Positions 39,850 to 50,750 of a DNA stretch of 64,000 nt are shown here, piece by piece (positions within the stretch are counted from its first letter, which is position 1; every line of letters starts with the position of its first letter). The translations under genes and the position numbers were made by a program. Location of the stretch: assembly GCA_013397935.1 (NCBI GenBank), contig VZRN01005394.1, positions 449,254 to 513,253 of the forward strand, read 5' to 3'. This DNA is from Dasyornis broadbenti (lineage: Eukaryota > Chordata > Aves > Passeriformes > Dasyornithidae). The notes under the pieces were generated by a model. It worked only from the letters and a program-made list of their open reading frames with translations, ran no database searches and was not told the DNA's origin.

Positions 39850-40576
39850 TGAAACCAATTGAAAAGGAAGATAACTCAGTCTGGATGTCTTAAGAATGTC
39901 TGAAGCATGTTTTAAAGAATGCCTGCATAAATCAGAGACCAGGTTTTTGGGTGTTGGTCTCCCAGCAGTGCAAGCAGATGAGGAACTCTGGATATCCACA
40001 GTTGTGTCCCAGCTGGGAGAAAGTGGCACACAGAGTATTAGCAGGGACTGAATGCAGCATGGATGCTTGAAAAGTAAACCCCACTTGAGCTGTACAGAGT
40101 TGCTTCAAAATTTATGTTTCCAAGTCAGGAAAGATTGAGAGAGACAGATGTATGAACTGACTCCTGTGAAAAACAAGGAAGATTTCAAGTGAAAACATAA
40201 AAGTCAAGTGTCATCTATAGTTTATGATTACATAGCCCGGGGAGACATTTTCCTTGTCCACATGGTTCCAGTATGAGTTTCAAAGAATGGTACTTCCTTT
40301 CCTACCTTCTCTGCTACCTTGCCAGCTCTTGTCAAGTTAGGTTGTAAGGTGATCATGCCATTAATCACCTTAATGTCCTAAATTTCCATCAAAAAGCAGC
40401 TTTTTTCACAGTTGCAAACAGAAATGCTTGGCTGAGATAGGGCACTGTGGGTTGCTTTGGCATCCTTCCCCAGTCTAGGGGTTGTACATTCTCTGCTCAA
40501 GGCTGTGGACTGCGACTAAGGTGACCCATGGCCCATCTCAGTCTTGCTTTGCTTTGCCTAGTCTAAAAAAGTGTCA

Positions 40577-40870
40577 CAGAACCATAAAATCATAGAATCA
40601 TTTGGGTTGGAAAAGATCTGTATTATCATGGAGCACAAACATTTCCCCAGCACTGCCAAGCCAACCACTAACCCATGTCCCCAGGTGCCACATCCACACA
40701 TCTGTTAAATCCATCCAGGGATAGGGACTCCACCATTGCTGTGGGCAGCCTGTGCCAGAGCTTGGCAACCGTTTTGAGGAAGAAATTTTCCCTAATCTCC
40801 AATCTAAACCTCACCTGGCACAACTTGAGGCCATTTCCTCTTACTCTATTGCTTGTTACCTGGAAGAATG
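40577..40870 (-). mobile_element. CR1 LINE fragment
   Basis: The antisense CR1 runs from CAGAACCATAAAATCATAG through TGTCCCCAGGTGCCACATCC to CCATTTCCTCTTACTC. It is the same broad subfamily as the copy at 20559-21000. Confidence 0.9.
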
Positions 40871-43800
40871 TCCCTTCAGCAGAGAAAGTTGTGACTGGAT
40901 CTTCAGAAATGTTCAGCCCCATTGGTCACAGATAGGTTTGCAGAGATGCTCAGCTCACACTTAGGCAACAGAAATCTTATTTTTGAAGTATTGGAAGCAT
41001 TGGAATATCTGCCCAGGAGATATAGTAGCAGGAATGGCTGCCTTGAGCCCTACAAAAAGTCCACCTTCTTTTTTGGAAGTCGGTCTTGTCTGAAAACCTC
41101 TCCAAAAGCCCTTTGGATAACCTGGTCCTCATGCTGCCTTGCATGAGATGGTCCCAAGACCCACTGACTCAGAGCAAAACCTGGCACAGCACTCTCCTGC
41201 TCCCTGCTTCATATCACAGAGTCAGAATGAATGTTGGGATCGGGGACTAGAATAAAATTGGGCAGAAACAGGGATGTCTAACAAATGTCTTGCATACAGA
41301 TGAGGTGTTTCTACTCTTAGCCAGCAGCTGCAAAGCTGGGACCATAATGAAAGGCACCCTCCTGAATATTTTACATTATTCCTCCTATTCCAAAAAGGCT
41401 ATTTAGGCATTTTATCCTTTCCAGTTGATCTCATTCTCTCCATTTTTGCAAATCACTGCTATTAATTATGCACCCACAGCTAAACCCCACCGCAACGAGG
41501 ACTCCAACTCCAGAACTGCAGCGAAGGAGGGGTTACTGGACTTCAGGGAAGGGAAAGCACTACTCCACCCTGAAGCGAGCATTCAGCTTTGGAGAGAGGA
41601 GTCGACAGCTGTTTTTTATTAGGATTGAGGCCTTGAAAAGGCAGTGTTGGGGTAGGTGTGGGACCTTTGGTCTGGAAGAGAAGCCTTTTCTGGTTAGTCT
41701 CAGGGCTGGAAGGTCAGGCTTGAGTGGTCTCCAGCCAAAAGGCACAAAAGTCAAGAAACTGTGCCTTGATTTTCTTCTGGCTGGTGATGGGAGCTGAGCT
41801 GGTGCAGTGGGACAAGACCTGGTCACTGCTATGGCTTGGACTGGGCACAGACTGGGCACTCCTACATCATAGGTGATGAGTGATGATATTAAAGACAAGG
41901 TGAGGGAGATAAAACTCACTGAAATTTAGGGAAAATGGATTGTGGCTACAACTTTACAGGCAGGTAATTGGGATGTTAGTGCACAAAAATGTCTGCTATT
42001 TAAGGGCAGGAGGAAAATAGAGGCAGAATAACTCTTCAGGCTTGCATTTCACCCTGGAAAATGCTATAATTTTCTGCTGGATATCTGGTAGAGGAGAAAT
42101 CTCAAGTTGCTGCAGTCTTGCTGATTTACAGAGGTGGCCTTGAATGCCAGAGGAAGGACAAAGAGTGGCCTCATCCCCTTTTAAAGCTGTCCATGCTATA
42201 GATACAAGGGAGTTTGCATATGGCCTCTATAGGATCTGGCATCCACCTCTAGGATTTGGGTACTACAAGAAGAACCACAGAATTTTTGCCTCCCTGTGAC
42301 TGCAACATCTTGGGACAAAAATTTCCTTTGTGTTATTTACCTTCGATCTGCCAGGCAGTGCTGAGGCACAGCCAGAGCTGCATCTCCTCCATGCATGATG
42401 AGGTGTGGCTGTGATAGATGCTCACACATCTCTCCTCTGCATCTGCAGGGATGCTCCTCAGCATCCCAGTCCCTGCTGCATCCCTGCAAAGATATATTAT
42501 TTTATTAACCCACTGCCTGGCTTCAGAACAACCTCATGCAAAAAAATATTCATGTATCAGATGCTATCTGCCTCTTACCAGAGATTTGGCACTTCTCCCT
42601 GGATGCTGTACAGATTAGTCTTGTCTCCTGGTTTAAAGGACAGGACAAGTATGAGGCTGTCCAAAGGAAGCACTCCTCAAGTATGTTCCCTGTTCTTGAT
42701 TTAATTTGGAGGAACTTTACATTCTGAGTCTTTACTTTTTCATATATTCTACTGCTCTTCAGCATTTTGCAAATTATTTTAGCATCAAACAGCCTTTGCT
42801 TGTTCTCCCTGTCAGAAAATAAAGGATGTGGGTGAATATTCAAAATTCACATGATAATAATTTGGCTTATTTTTAGTAGGTGGCAGAGCCCTTAAAAAAA
42901 TGTCCCTATCAATGCTTGAAATAGAAATTAGAGACCCAGTGAAAAACTTGTATCTGCTTAAACTAGTAAATAAGAAGGGTCAAGGGCACAAACCTGGTCA
43001 CAGACCTATAATTTATTATTATTCCTCATTTCTCACCAAAAACACTCACCAGAGTCAATGCAGAGCTTGGGGGATTTAAGAGACATGTTTCCTGATGTAG
43101 AGTGTGGGTAATGAAGCTTAGTTTTCCATTCCAGTAGGGCCTTGGGACAGTAAATGGCCACTAGCTCAAAGTTATTTATATTTGTAGCTGAAGCCTGTGC
43201 CTCAAGATGGCCAGAATACTTGTTTAAAATGTAGGAATGGCACCCTGTCACGTGCTCTGGCACCTTCCAGCCATTGGTCCTAGCTAAATAATTTTAAACA
43301 AATTCCTTGGGAGCATTTATCCATGGCTCTCTTGGCTGTGACATGAACATACACACTAAGGCTGGACAAAATGCTACGCCTGTGGGAGGATGATAGCTTC
43401 TGTAGCTCATTCACAGCACACAGCATCTTGAAACTCACTGATAAAACCATAATACCACACCCCACAATACATATAATTGCATCATATTATTAAATATTTG
43501 GAGAGTGCCATGACTCTACACATTGCTGTAGAGATTTTTTAAATGAAGGAGCATGGCGCTCTGCTCCAGGAGAGTTTACAGTTGGGTCCTGGATCTGGAG
43601 ACATTTAATGTTATTCATCCATGGAGGATCTTCTGCTGTGGGGGAGGACTGAAGAAGAGAGAGTGAGGAGATACACACATAAAAACAAATGATAAATGAA
43701 ATGCTACTGAAGGCAGCGTGGGTGGTCCTAGGGCATTAGTAACAAAATATGCCTTTTTTGTGTCTGTGTGGTTGGTTGAAATCCAGTTGAGCTCAGCACC

Positions 43801-44021
43801 TGTGTGGTATCTTGCTCTCAATGGCAGAGTTATGGTTTGTGTAGCACCAGTCTGGGAAGGTCTGCAACAGATTTAGGACATAGGGGCTGCAGGATTCATT
43901 CCTTCTTGAGTGAGAGGCACTCCTTCTGAGTTACATTTGAAGTCAGGGACAGGTGTAGCTGAAGTCTGGGTGAAGGGAGTCTCACCTGTGCTGCCCATTA
44001 TAGCTTTAAGAATGACGTCAC

Positions 44022-44384
44022 TCTTCTAAGGCTCAGGGGAGACCTCATCACTCTCTACAACTGCCTGAAAAGACACTGTAGGGAGGTGGGGGTCAGTTTA
44101 TCTTCCCAAGTAACAAGCAATAAGACCAGAAAAATAGACTCAAGTTGCACCATGGGAGGTTAAGGTTGAATATTACAAGAAATTTCTTTCCCCAAAGGAT
44201 TGTTCAACCCTGGCACAGGCTGCTCTAGGCAGTGTTGGAGCCCGCATCCCTGGAGTGATTTAAAAGCTGTGTGGATGTGGCACTTGGGGACATGGGTTAG
44301 TGGTGGGCTTGGCAGTGCTGGGGGAATGCTTGAACTTGATGATCTTGTAGGGCTTTTCCAACCTAAATGATTCTATGATTCTGT
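44022..44384 (+). mobile_element. CR1 LINE 3' fragment
   Basis: The sense CR1 runs from CTAAGGCTCAGGGGAGACC through GTGTGGATGTGGCACTTGGG to the terminal CCTAAATGATTCTATGATTC. Confidence 0.92.
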
Positions 44385-45465
44385 GTCCCAATGCCATAGA
44401 CACCCTTTGTAAATCCTGCAAGGACTTGCTGGTAGATTTGGAGAGATCTTCAAGTTTCAGAGGTTGCCTGGTACAACAGATGACAATGAAGCCTTATTTT
44501 CCAGTCCAGTTATCTTTCTGACATGCTAATGAATTTCTTATAGCACCCCAAAAGTACTTCTAAAGATTAGCAAGAAGATGATTTTCCAAATATTCAAGTC
44601 TAATAACTAGGTCAATTAGGCAATGCAATCCAGAAAGTATCATCCAGCTGCCTCCACTTCTACTAATTGTTGGATACAGTCGCACTCTATGTGGGCAGTC
44701 TGCAAAGCCAAAGAGGGTTGCTTGCTCAACATCCACTTGCTTTCCATGGGACTTAAATGCTAATGGAAAGCCCCAGCTCTGGTTTGTCAATTGTCACACT
44801 GGTGTGACCAGTTCTGTTTTGTAAAAATCCCATGACAAATAGTGAATGATGTTGTCTTCTGCCGATGAAAATTGTAATAGTTTTGACCCACAGAAGCAGT
44901 GGGAAAGGTAATGACTGCTAGACTTTTAGATTTAGGTCACTGGTTCAGCACCCAGGTCCTGTGAAAAAAAAACCCCCACGCACACCTTGGCAGCTCCCTA
45001 CCTCCCAGGTGCTCCAAAAGCACTCGTTCTTTGCCACCAATGTGTACATGAGGAGCAGGAGACAAAAAACTGCAACATTTCAACAATGGACTTCCCTGAT
45101 CCATCAAAACACTTAGATCACAATGTCTCACATAAAGAGTATTTAAACATGTGCTGAAATAGTTTGGCATATCAGGGCCTGGGCCTTGTCTGAGCACAGA
45201 ATTGTCTCAGATTAAAGGTTTGAAGTGGTTTTAAACTTCCCAAGGCTCTTCCTGCATAACTCCCTATATGCATGTGGATAGTCCAGAGCGTATTTATCCT
45301 ATATCCTTTATGTGTGCATCCTTCTAGGTTCTTATTCTCTGTCCCACCTTTTCACTTGTATCTCCTATGTCCGTCTGTCCTGATGAATACATGGACAAAC
45401 AGCTCTCATGGACACTGCAATGAGTAGATACTTGTACTCCAGTGCCATTTTTTAAATTATTTAGA

Positions 45466-45542
45466 CATGGTTTAGTGGTGGCCCTGGCAGTGCTGGACTC
45501 CATGATCTTACAGGGATTTTCTAACCTTAATGATCCCATGAT
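45466..45542 (+). mobile_element. Short CR1 3' tail
   Basis: About 75 bp matching the CR1 terminus (ATGGTTTAGTGGTGGCCCTG to AATGATCCCATGATTTTG). Confidence 0.7.
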
Positions 45543-46494
45543 TTTGAGCCTTAACAAACTGTTAGAGCTCAAGAAAACCATGTAGACTGGAACCTTCTCC
45601 TTCTTTCCATATTCCTCCTCCACACCATCATGTTTTGCCAGTCACCTCTCAGCACCAATATTAAGACCATGAAGACCCGATGGTAGGACTCATCTAACTG
45701 TGTTGTTTGCACAGCTCTGAGCACAGCAGGCGCCTGCTGCAGAATCATGAGTATTACAACTACTGTGACTTACTACTTCTACTCCCATTGACTAGTAACA
45801 ACTGCATTTTCTCTACTGCCCTTAAAAACCTAAGGTAATTTCGAAAAACGCTGTTTATACAGAGATCAGAGCATTTGCACAGCAAGTCAGACTGCAATAG
45901 ATATAGGACGCAATTTCCCCGTGTACATAAGTCCTCCTTGGAGAACTCTGACAAAACCTCCTCCTTGTAGGTACACATTTTTAGGGGTCAGTGGGATGGG
46001 AGGCAGGCTAGGGAAATGGAAGTTTGGAGCAGTTTGAGTACTTCTGGGCAACTGTCACACAAAGAAAAATGGACATACTGTGCAAAGCTGCTGGCAAAAC
46101 TGGGTCTTAAACAAATAATATAGTGGCTTTGGGAATCTGGGATTGTGTATACTGGGTTCTTTGCAGTTACACAGGACCTTTTGCAACTTGTGTATATGAA
46201 TGCAATCAGCACAGGGACACATACATTAAAAAATTATACTATATAAATAGCTGTCCCGAAAATAGACCTTAAGGAAACTGTTCTGAGTCTCTTGATCCAG
46301 GGTCTAAAGACTTTATTCTCTTCTTTCCTTTTACCTGAAACCCACAATTAAACCAAATGAAAAAAATTACACCAGTACTATTGCAACCAGCATCTATTTT
46401 TTCAGAGTCCATAGCTGACAGTTGTCTTCAATTCAGACTCATGAGACCTTATGTTCAGAAGTCAGTTGTGCTTTTCCTTCTTACAGGGTTTTTA

Positions 46495-46865
46495 CCTTAA
46501 TCTTTTTTTCTTCTATTTTTTTCCTTTTCCTTTTATTTTCCTTCTTTTTACATTTTTCTTTTCTTTGTTCCTTCATCCTTTTCTTTCTCTTTTTTTCCTC
46601 CTTTTCATTTTTCCTTTTCCTTTTTATTAACCTCTTTTGTCTTTTTTCTTTTTTCCTTTTATTCTTTTTATTTTCTCCTCTTTTCTTTTCTTTTCTTTTC
46701 TTTTCTTTTCTTTTCTTTTCTTTTCTTTTCTTTTCTTTTCTTTTCTTTTCTTTTCTTTTCTTTTCTTTTCTTTTCTTTTCTTTTCTTTTCTTTTCTTTTC
46801 TTTTCTTTTCTTTTCTTTTCTTTTCTTTTCTTTTCTTTTCTTTTCTTTTCTTTTCTTTTCTTTTC
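46495..46865 (+). repeat. Polypyrimidine tract leading into (CTTTT)n
   Basis: Irregular T/C-rich sequence (46495-46679) leads into a perfect (CTTTT)n array at 46680-46865, about 37 units, followed by a single N at 46866. The array is the reverse complement of the AAAAG unit at 35667-36250. It ends about 600 bp upstream of the predicted WNT11 start. Confidence 0.97.
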
Positions 46866-47184
46866 NCAGGCAATCACCAAGCCTTCATTCCTGAAACGGA
46901 CCTGAAAGCAAAAACCAGATCTCAACATCTGCCCTTTCCACCGGTAACAGATCAGAGTAGAGGTTGTGGAACCTGCAGGCTGACAGCAGGACGTGGTGAG
47001 GTCCGACACGAGCAGGAACTGCCGAGCGGTGGTTCCTTACCCTCGCAGGAGAGCCAGATCTACCTGACAGCCCCGAGCGTGACAAGGATCCTTGTCCTTT
47101 TCCCGGGCAGCGGTCGCTCAGCTCCGAGAGCGGAGCACCTCGGGAACGGTCACGTTCTGGCGAAAACACCAACTCGCTATTTTT

Positions 47185-47219
47185 ATTGCTAATCATTGCT
47201 AATCATTAACCGCTCATTA
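47185..47219. promoter_or_regulatory. Homeodomain-type site cluster with 10-bp tandem duplication
   Basis: The unit ATTGCTAATC occurs twice in tandem (47185-47204) and runs into ATTAACC, creating the palindrome TAATCATTA. A further CATTA follows at 47215. These TAAT cores are homeodomain-type sites at the upstream edge of the CpG island. Confidence 0.35.
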
Positions 47220-47382
47220 GAATAACACCCTCGAGCCCCGCCGGGTCCCCGCCATCGCCGGGGGCCGCGGCCGGGCATCCCGCTCCCGAGGGGCTGTGCG
47301 GGGATGGAGCGCGGGGAGGGGGATGCGCGGAGCCCCGCGGAGCCCCGACCCTGCCCGCGGTGACATCCGCGGGGCGCGGAGG

Positions 47383-47398
47383 CTTTTGTTATGCTAAT
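47383..47398 (+). promoter_or_regulatory. SOX-POU composite motif
   Basis: CTTTTGTTATGCTAAT combines a SOX half (TTTTGTT) directly with an octamer half (ATGCTAAT). The order and spacing match the SOX2-POU5F composite element (consensus CATTGTNATGCAAAT, allowing T at the octamer variable base). It lies 43 bp upstream of the TATA box and stands out against the surrounding GC-rich DNA. Confidence 0.5.
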
Positions 47399-47404
47399 CC
47401 GAGC

Positions 47405-47412
47405 TGACATCA
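47405..47412 (+). promoter_or_regulatory. CRE/ATF-like site
   Basis: TGACATCA differs by one base from the CRE palindrome TGACGTCA. It is 9 bp upstream of the TCF/LEF-type site. This is a motif match only. Confidence 0.3.
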
Positions 47413-47420
47413 CTCCGCAT

Positions 47421-47427
47421 ATCAAAG
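47421..47427 (-). promoter_or_regulatory. TCF/LEF-type site
   Basis: ATCAAAG on the + strand (CTTTGAT on the minus strand) matches the TCF/LEF core and sits about 15 bp upstream of the TATA box. It is a motif match only, but the position in a WNT promoter makes autoregulation by beta-catenin/TCF plausible. Confidence 0.4.
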
Positions 47428-47441
47428 CCGAGGGGGCCGCA

Positions 47442-47447
47442 TATAAG
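47442..47447 (+). promoter_or_regulatory. TATA box of WNT11
   Basis: TATAAG within catataagg stands alone in a GC-rich context, about 63 bp upstream of the exon 1 donor. It predicts transcription starting near 47467-47475. Confidence 0.65.
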
Positions 47448-47469
47448 GCGGCTCCGGGGGCCGCCCCGC

Positions 47470-47510
47470 CAGAGCGGCCCCGGTCCCCGCGCAGCCTGGC
47501 TCGGGCGGAG
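47470..47510 (+). other. WNT11: WNT11 non-coding exon 1 (predicted 5'UTR)
   Basis: The exon is predicted from a TATA box at 47442-47447 followed about 28 bp later by a GC-rich segment that ends in the consensus donor GGAG|GTAAGC (GT at 47511). The nearest strong acceptor downstream is at 50749-50750, just upstream of the start codon, so the simplest transcript joins 47510 to 50751. The segment has no ATG. Other first exons may exist, as is common for WNT genes. RNA evidence is absent, so the 5' end is approximate to within tens of bases. Confidence 0.6.
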
Positions 47511-47639
47511 GTAAGCGGGGACCGCAGGGGGTGCGAGCCGCTGCCGGGAGCAGTGGGAAGGGGACAGCGGCTCAGCAGAGCCACTCGAAACGCTGAAGGT
47601 GCGGGGCTGGCCAAGAACGGGGGTTTGCGAGGCACGGAG

Positions 47640-48260
47640 AGAATTTCAAGGAGAGGGGATGCATGCCGGGGGAATGCATGGGAGGAGGGAGACCCCGGGG
47701 GATTCTAGGGAGAGAAGATTTCTTAGAGGCTGCAAAGCAGACCTAGGAGATGCCAGGGAGAGAGGCGGCTTGGAGACTGCAAGGGAGAAGGGAGACCTGA
47801 AGGATGCAGGGGAGAGGGGAGACCCGGAGGACTGAAAGGAAAAGGGAGTCACAGAAGGATGCATGGGGAGAACCGGGGGAATGCAAGGGAGAAAGGAGAC
47901 TTGGAGACTGCAAGGGAGAAGGGGATACCCGGGGGAATGCAAAGAGGGAGGAGACTCGGAGGCTGAATCAAGACCTGAGACCCGACGAGGGGAAGTGCAG
48001 GAGAGGGAGGACCCAGGGGAGAAGGAGACCCAGAGGGCGTAGATACCCGTGACCGATGAGCTGCAGGAGAGAGGAGAGACCCAAGAGTTCGAAGGGAGCC
48101 TGGAGACCCAGGGACCGAACGCAGAGGGGAGACTTGGAGCTGCAAATGTGCAGGGCAGTGCAAGGAGCTGCAATGGAGAGAGGAGTCCAGGAGGCTGCAG
48201 GGTAGAGGGGACACCCAGGGGCTGCAGGGGAAAAGGGAGATGCAGAAGGCAGCAAGGGAG
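47640..48260 (+). repeat. Purine-rich minisatellite, 27-bp degenerate unit, in WNT11 intron 1
   Basis: Repeated units of about 27 bp begin TGCAAGGGAGA and end near GGAGGA. The clearest copies are between about 47775 and 47965, with unit lengths of 22-29 bp. Copies are more diverged toward both ends. The + (coding) strand is strongly purine- and G-rich. Because 27 is a multiple of three, the array leaves long chance reading frames on both strands; these are not genes. The array starts about 130 bp after the first exon's donor. Confidence 0.75.
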
Positions 48261-48299
48261 ATGGGACACTCAGCTGCTGGAATCAGCTCCATCACCTTC

Positions 48300-50750
48300 T
48301 ATTCCTTTTCCCTGCTCCTAGTCGTCACTGCAGGTCATTTGGGGATGTGCTATCCCTAAAGCAGGCTGTTGTGCTCCTGGAGAAAGCTGCAGGCTGGCAG
48401 CAGGGTCAGGTGGATGTCTTTCCTTCTTGGGAGGGAAAATTGGAAAAATGTAGCTGGATACTCACAGGTTCATATACAGTTAAAATTTCCTGTTCCCATC
48501 CCTGAGTCCAGAGTCTTGGAGGTGTGTGATGGGAGTGTTTTCTGTGTCCCAGAGTGGGGCTGGCTGCAAACAGCCTTGAGAAGAAGAGAAAAGAGCTTTG
48601 AGTTAAAAACAGCTCCTCTATTTAGGAGTCCACAGGCCACTTGCTGTTGGTTTGATCAGTGACCCAGAGCTCTCCAGAGCTGTCAACATCACATCTGCCC
48701 CAAAGCGTGTCTCTCCCCTCCCCTTGCAAATTGCTCTTGCAAATGTAACCTATGCTGGACTGAGTGGAAAAAGGGATTATTATCTCTCCAAATAATAGGG
48801 GTGCAATTGCGGCCAAGCTCGCAGTTCATTGGGTGGGTATGGGGTAATTAGATCAATTCTCTTCCTCTGCAGGGGTTGAAAAAAACCCCAGCTGTGGTGG
48901 GGAAAGTAGAGAATAATGTTGGCTGGTCAGGTTTAGTGAGAGGGTTTTAGACCATCTGAGACATTTTACACCTGATTCTTGCATTGTCCAGCAGTTCACG
49001 GGAGTGAGATAAGGGGTCCGAAATATCTAAATAGACACTTGTCTTAGTTTCGAGACAAGTTTAGGAGGCATGGGCAGGATTAAGGGCAGAAGTTTTCTAG
49101 GGTCCTTGTGAAGGGGTGGGAAGAAAAGGGCTCCCAACGACTAAAAGATATAGAAATACTCTGAAGCAAGAAGTATGTGTGCCTGGATGCTTGTGGGAGC
49201 ACTGCCTTCAAGGGATGCATCAAGCCCAAATCCAAGCAGGCATTAAAGAAAAACAATCCATGACAATGAAATCCTGCCTCCCTTGTAGGCAGTCAGTTTT
49301 GTCTCAGACTTCAAGGGAGTGGGGAACTTGCCCCTAGAGGTTATTAAAATCCTTTGTAATAACAGCACTTCTCTAGTAACCCTTTACACCAGGAGCTGGG
49401 GTTGGCATAGCCAAAAAGCAGCCTGAATGGAAAAATATGCTGCAGATGGCAGAGAAAACACCCAGAAACATTCATTCCCCCCAGTCCAGTTGCTCCCCAA
49501 ATGGGGATATTGAGGCAGAAGGCTGCAGCTGGGCAAATCCAGAGCTGAGGATCAGGTAGGATACTCTTTTTCCAGGGTAAGGGGTTTTGCAAAGTGAATG
49601 CTCCAGGCATTCCCAGTCCCTTCCCAAACCCCTTTGGGGGGGTGATGTGGGGGGATGCACAGTTACAGTTTTGCCGTGCCAGTGTGCTGTACGATGGCCT
49701 GTGAAACTCCAGAGATGCAATGTGGTGGGCAGGTTTTTCTGTTTATTTTATTATTGTCTTTCTCATGGGGTGGGAAACCACTGCAAAGACCACAAAAAAC
49801 AGCTCAGAGCGGTGTCTGAAGGGAATAATTGAAGGGAAACCCATTTACTGCTATTAATACTGCTGCTAAAATAAGCAATCCATGCCCTGGAGACAGAGAG
49901 GACCCCTATAAGAATTTAAGTCCTGCACCTGGTTTGTTTATTTGTTTGGCCTGAAGGAAAAAGCAACAAAAAGAGAAGGGATGGGGGGGGGGGGGGAGCC
50001 TTTAGGAGTNNNNNNNNNNNNNNNNNNNNNNNCCTTGAGAGTTTTTGTTGTTTTTTTTGTCTCCTCCTGGCTGCTCCCTGGAGACAAAAATGGGATTTTG
50101 TGTTTACAAAGTTGCAGCCTTTTCCGTGAGCGCCAGGTGCCAAGGACTTGGAAGAAGTGAGAGGCAGAGTTAATGAGGTGAGAAGAAAAGCAAAAGGTAA
50201 AGAACAAAACACATTTGTTGTAACAGATCAGAGAGAAACATCTGCAGAGCATGGGGCACCGGCATTAAGCAGGGAAATGCACTTTTTACAGTTTGTCTTC
50301 TTTGTAGAGTGAGAGGAACAAGAAATCTGGAGAGAGAAAAGGGAGAGATGAATAGCTGAAGATTTGGGCTAGTCTAGAAATCTATCTTTTTTTTTTTTTT
50401 TTTTTCCTTCTTCCTGAGCAGTTACACAAACTTTTTGGAGAGGGGGAGAAAAAAAAAAAACTGACTAAAGTGAAGCAGCGAATGAAGTCTTGCCATGTGT
50501 AGGGTTAAATGGAAACACACAATCAGACCATAACTCAGTGTGTAATTCAACCCATACGGTTTGTCTGTCTGTTGACTCGAAAGGTTGTATCAAGGCTCAG
50601 CAAGGGAGGGGACTGAGAAGGGATAATCCAAACCTTTTCGTGATTCATAAACCACTCCTTTGCAATTTGGATAATAGATTTCTCTCTCGCAATGACTTGC
50701 TAAACTTCAGAGTTAACCATAGCTCAGGCTCCTTCTCTCTTTCCTTTCAG
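48300..50750. other. Rest of WNT11 intron 1, no exon seen
   Basis: This is mixed-composition intron with the G-run and gap near 50 kb and a 19-base T-run at 50387-50405. It ends in the pyrimidine tract and acceptor before exon 2. An open frame runs in phase with the start codon from 50490 into exon 2, but it spans the acceptor and is treated as intronic. Confidence 0.6.
50010..50032. other. Assembly gap in WNT11 intron 1 (23 N)
   Basis: A run of N follows a 14-G homopolymer (49983-49996) and precedes T-rich sequence. The true length is unknown. Confidence 0.95.

Larger units (their letters stand above)
36251..46494. other. Intergenic between the two pentanucleotide arrays
   Basis: About 10.2 kb of mostly unique DNA with four CR1 fragments and the 19-bp duplication. 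No coding exon was recognised. Confidence 0.5.
46980..47630. promoter_or_regulatory. WNT11: CpG island over WNT11 promoter and exon 1
   Basis: Base composition changes abruptly from AT-rich intergenic DNA and the CTTTT array to CpG-dense, GC-rich sequence, densest from about 47220 to 47620. It spans the predicted promoter, first exon and beginning of intron 1. CpG islands of this kind mark promoters of developmental genes. I see no divergent gene on the minus strand. The boundaries were judged by eye. Confidence 0.8.

Noticed and set aside
1..46900. Any bacterial-style operon, CRISPR array or insertion sequence
   Set aside because: Composition, CR1 elements, spliced gene structure and Pol III tRNA genes are those of a bird chromosome. 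No direct-repeat/spacer array or transposase was seen.
46422..47192. 256-codon open frame running from the polypyrimidine tract into the WNT11 CpG island
   Set aside because: Its first half translates T/C-rich repeat and it crosses an N. The rest shows no domain.
47646..48295. Minus-strand frames of 148-207 codons in WNT11 intron 1
   Set aside because: They follow the 27-bp minisatellite, whose period is a multiple of three, and translate to repetitive S/P/L-rich peptides.
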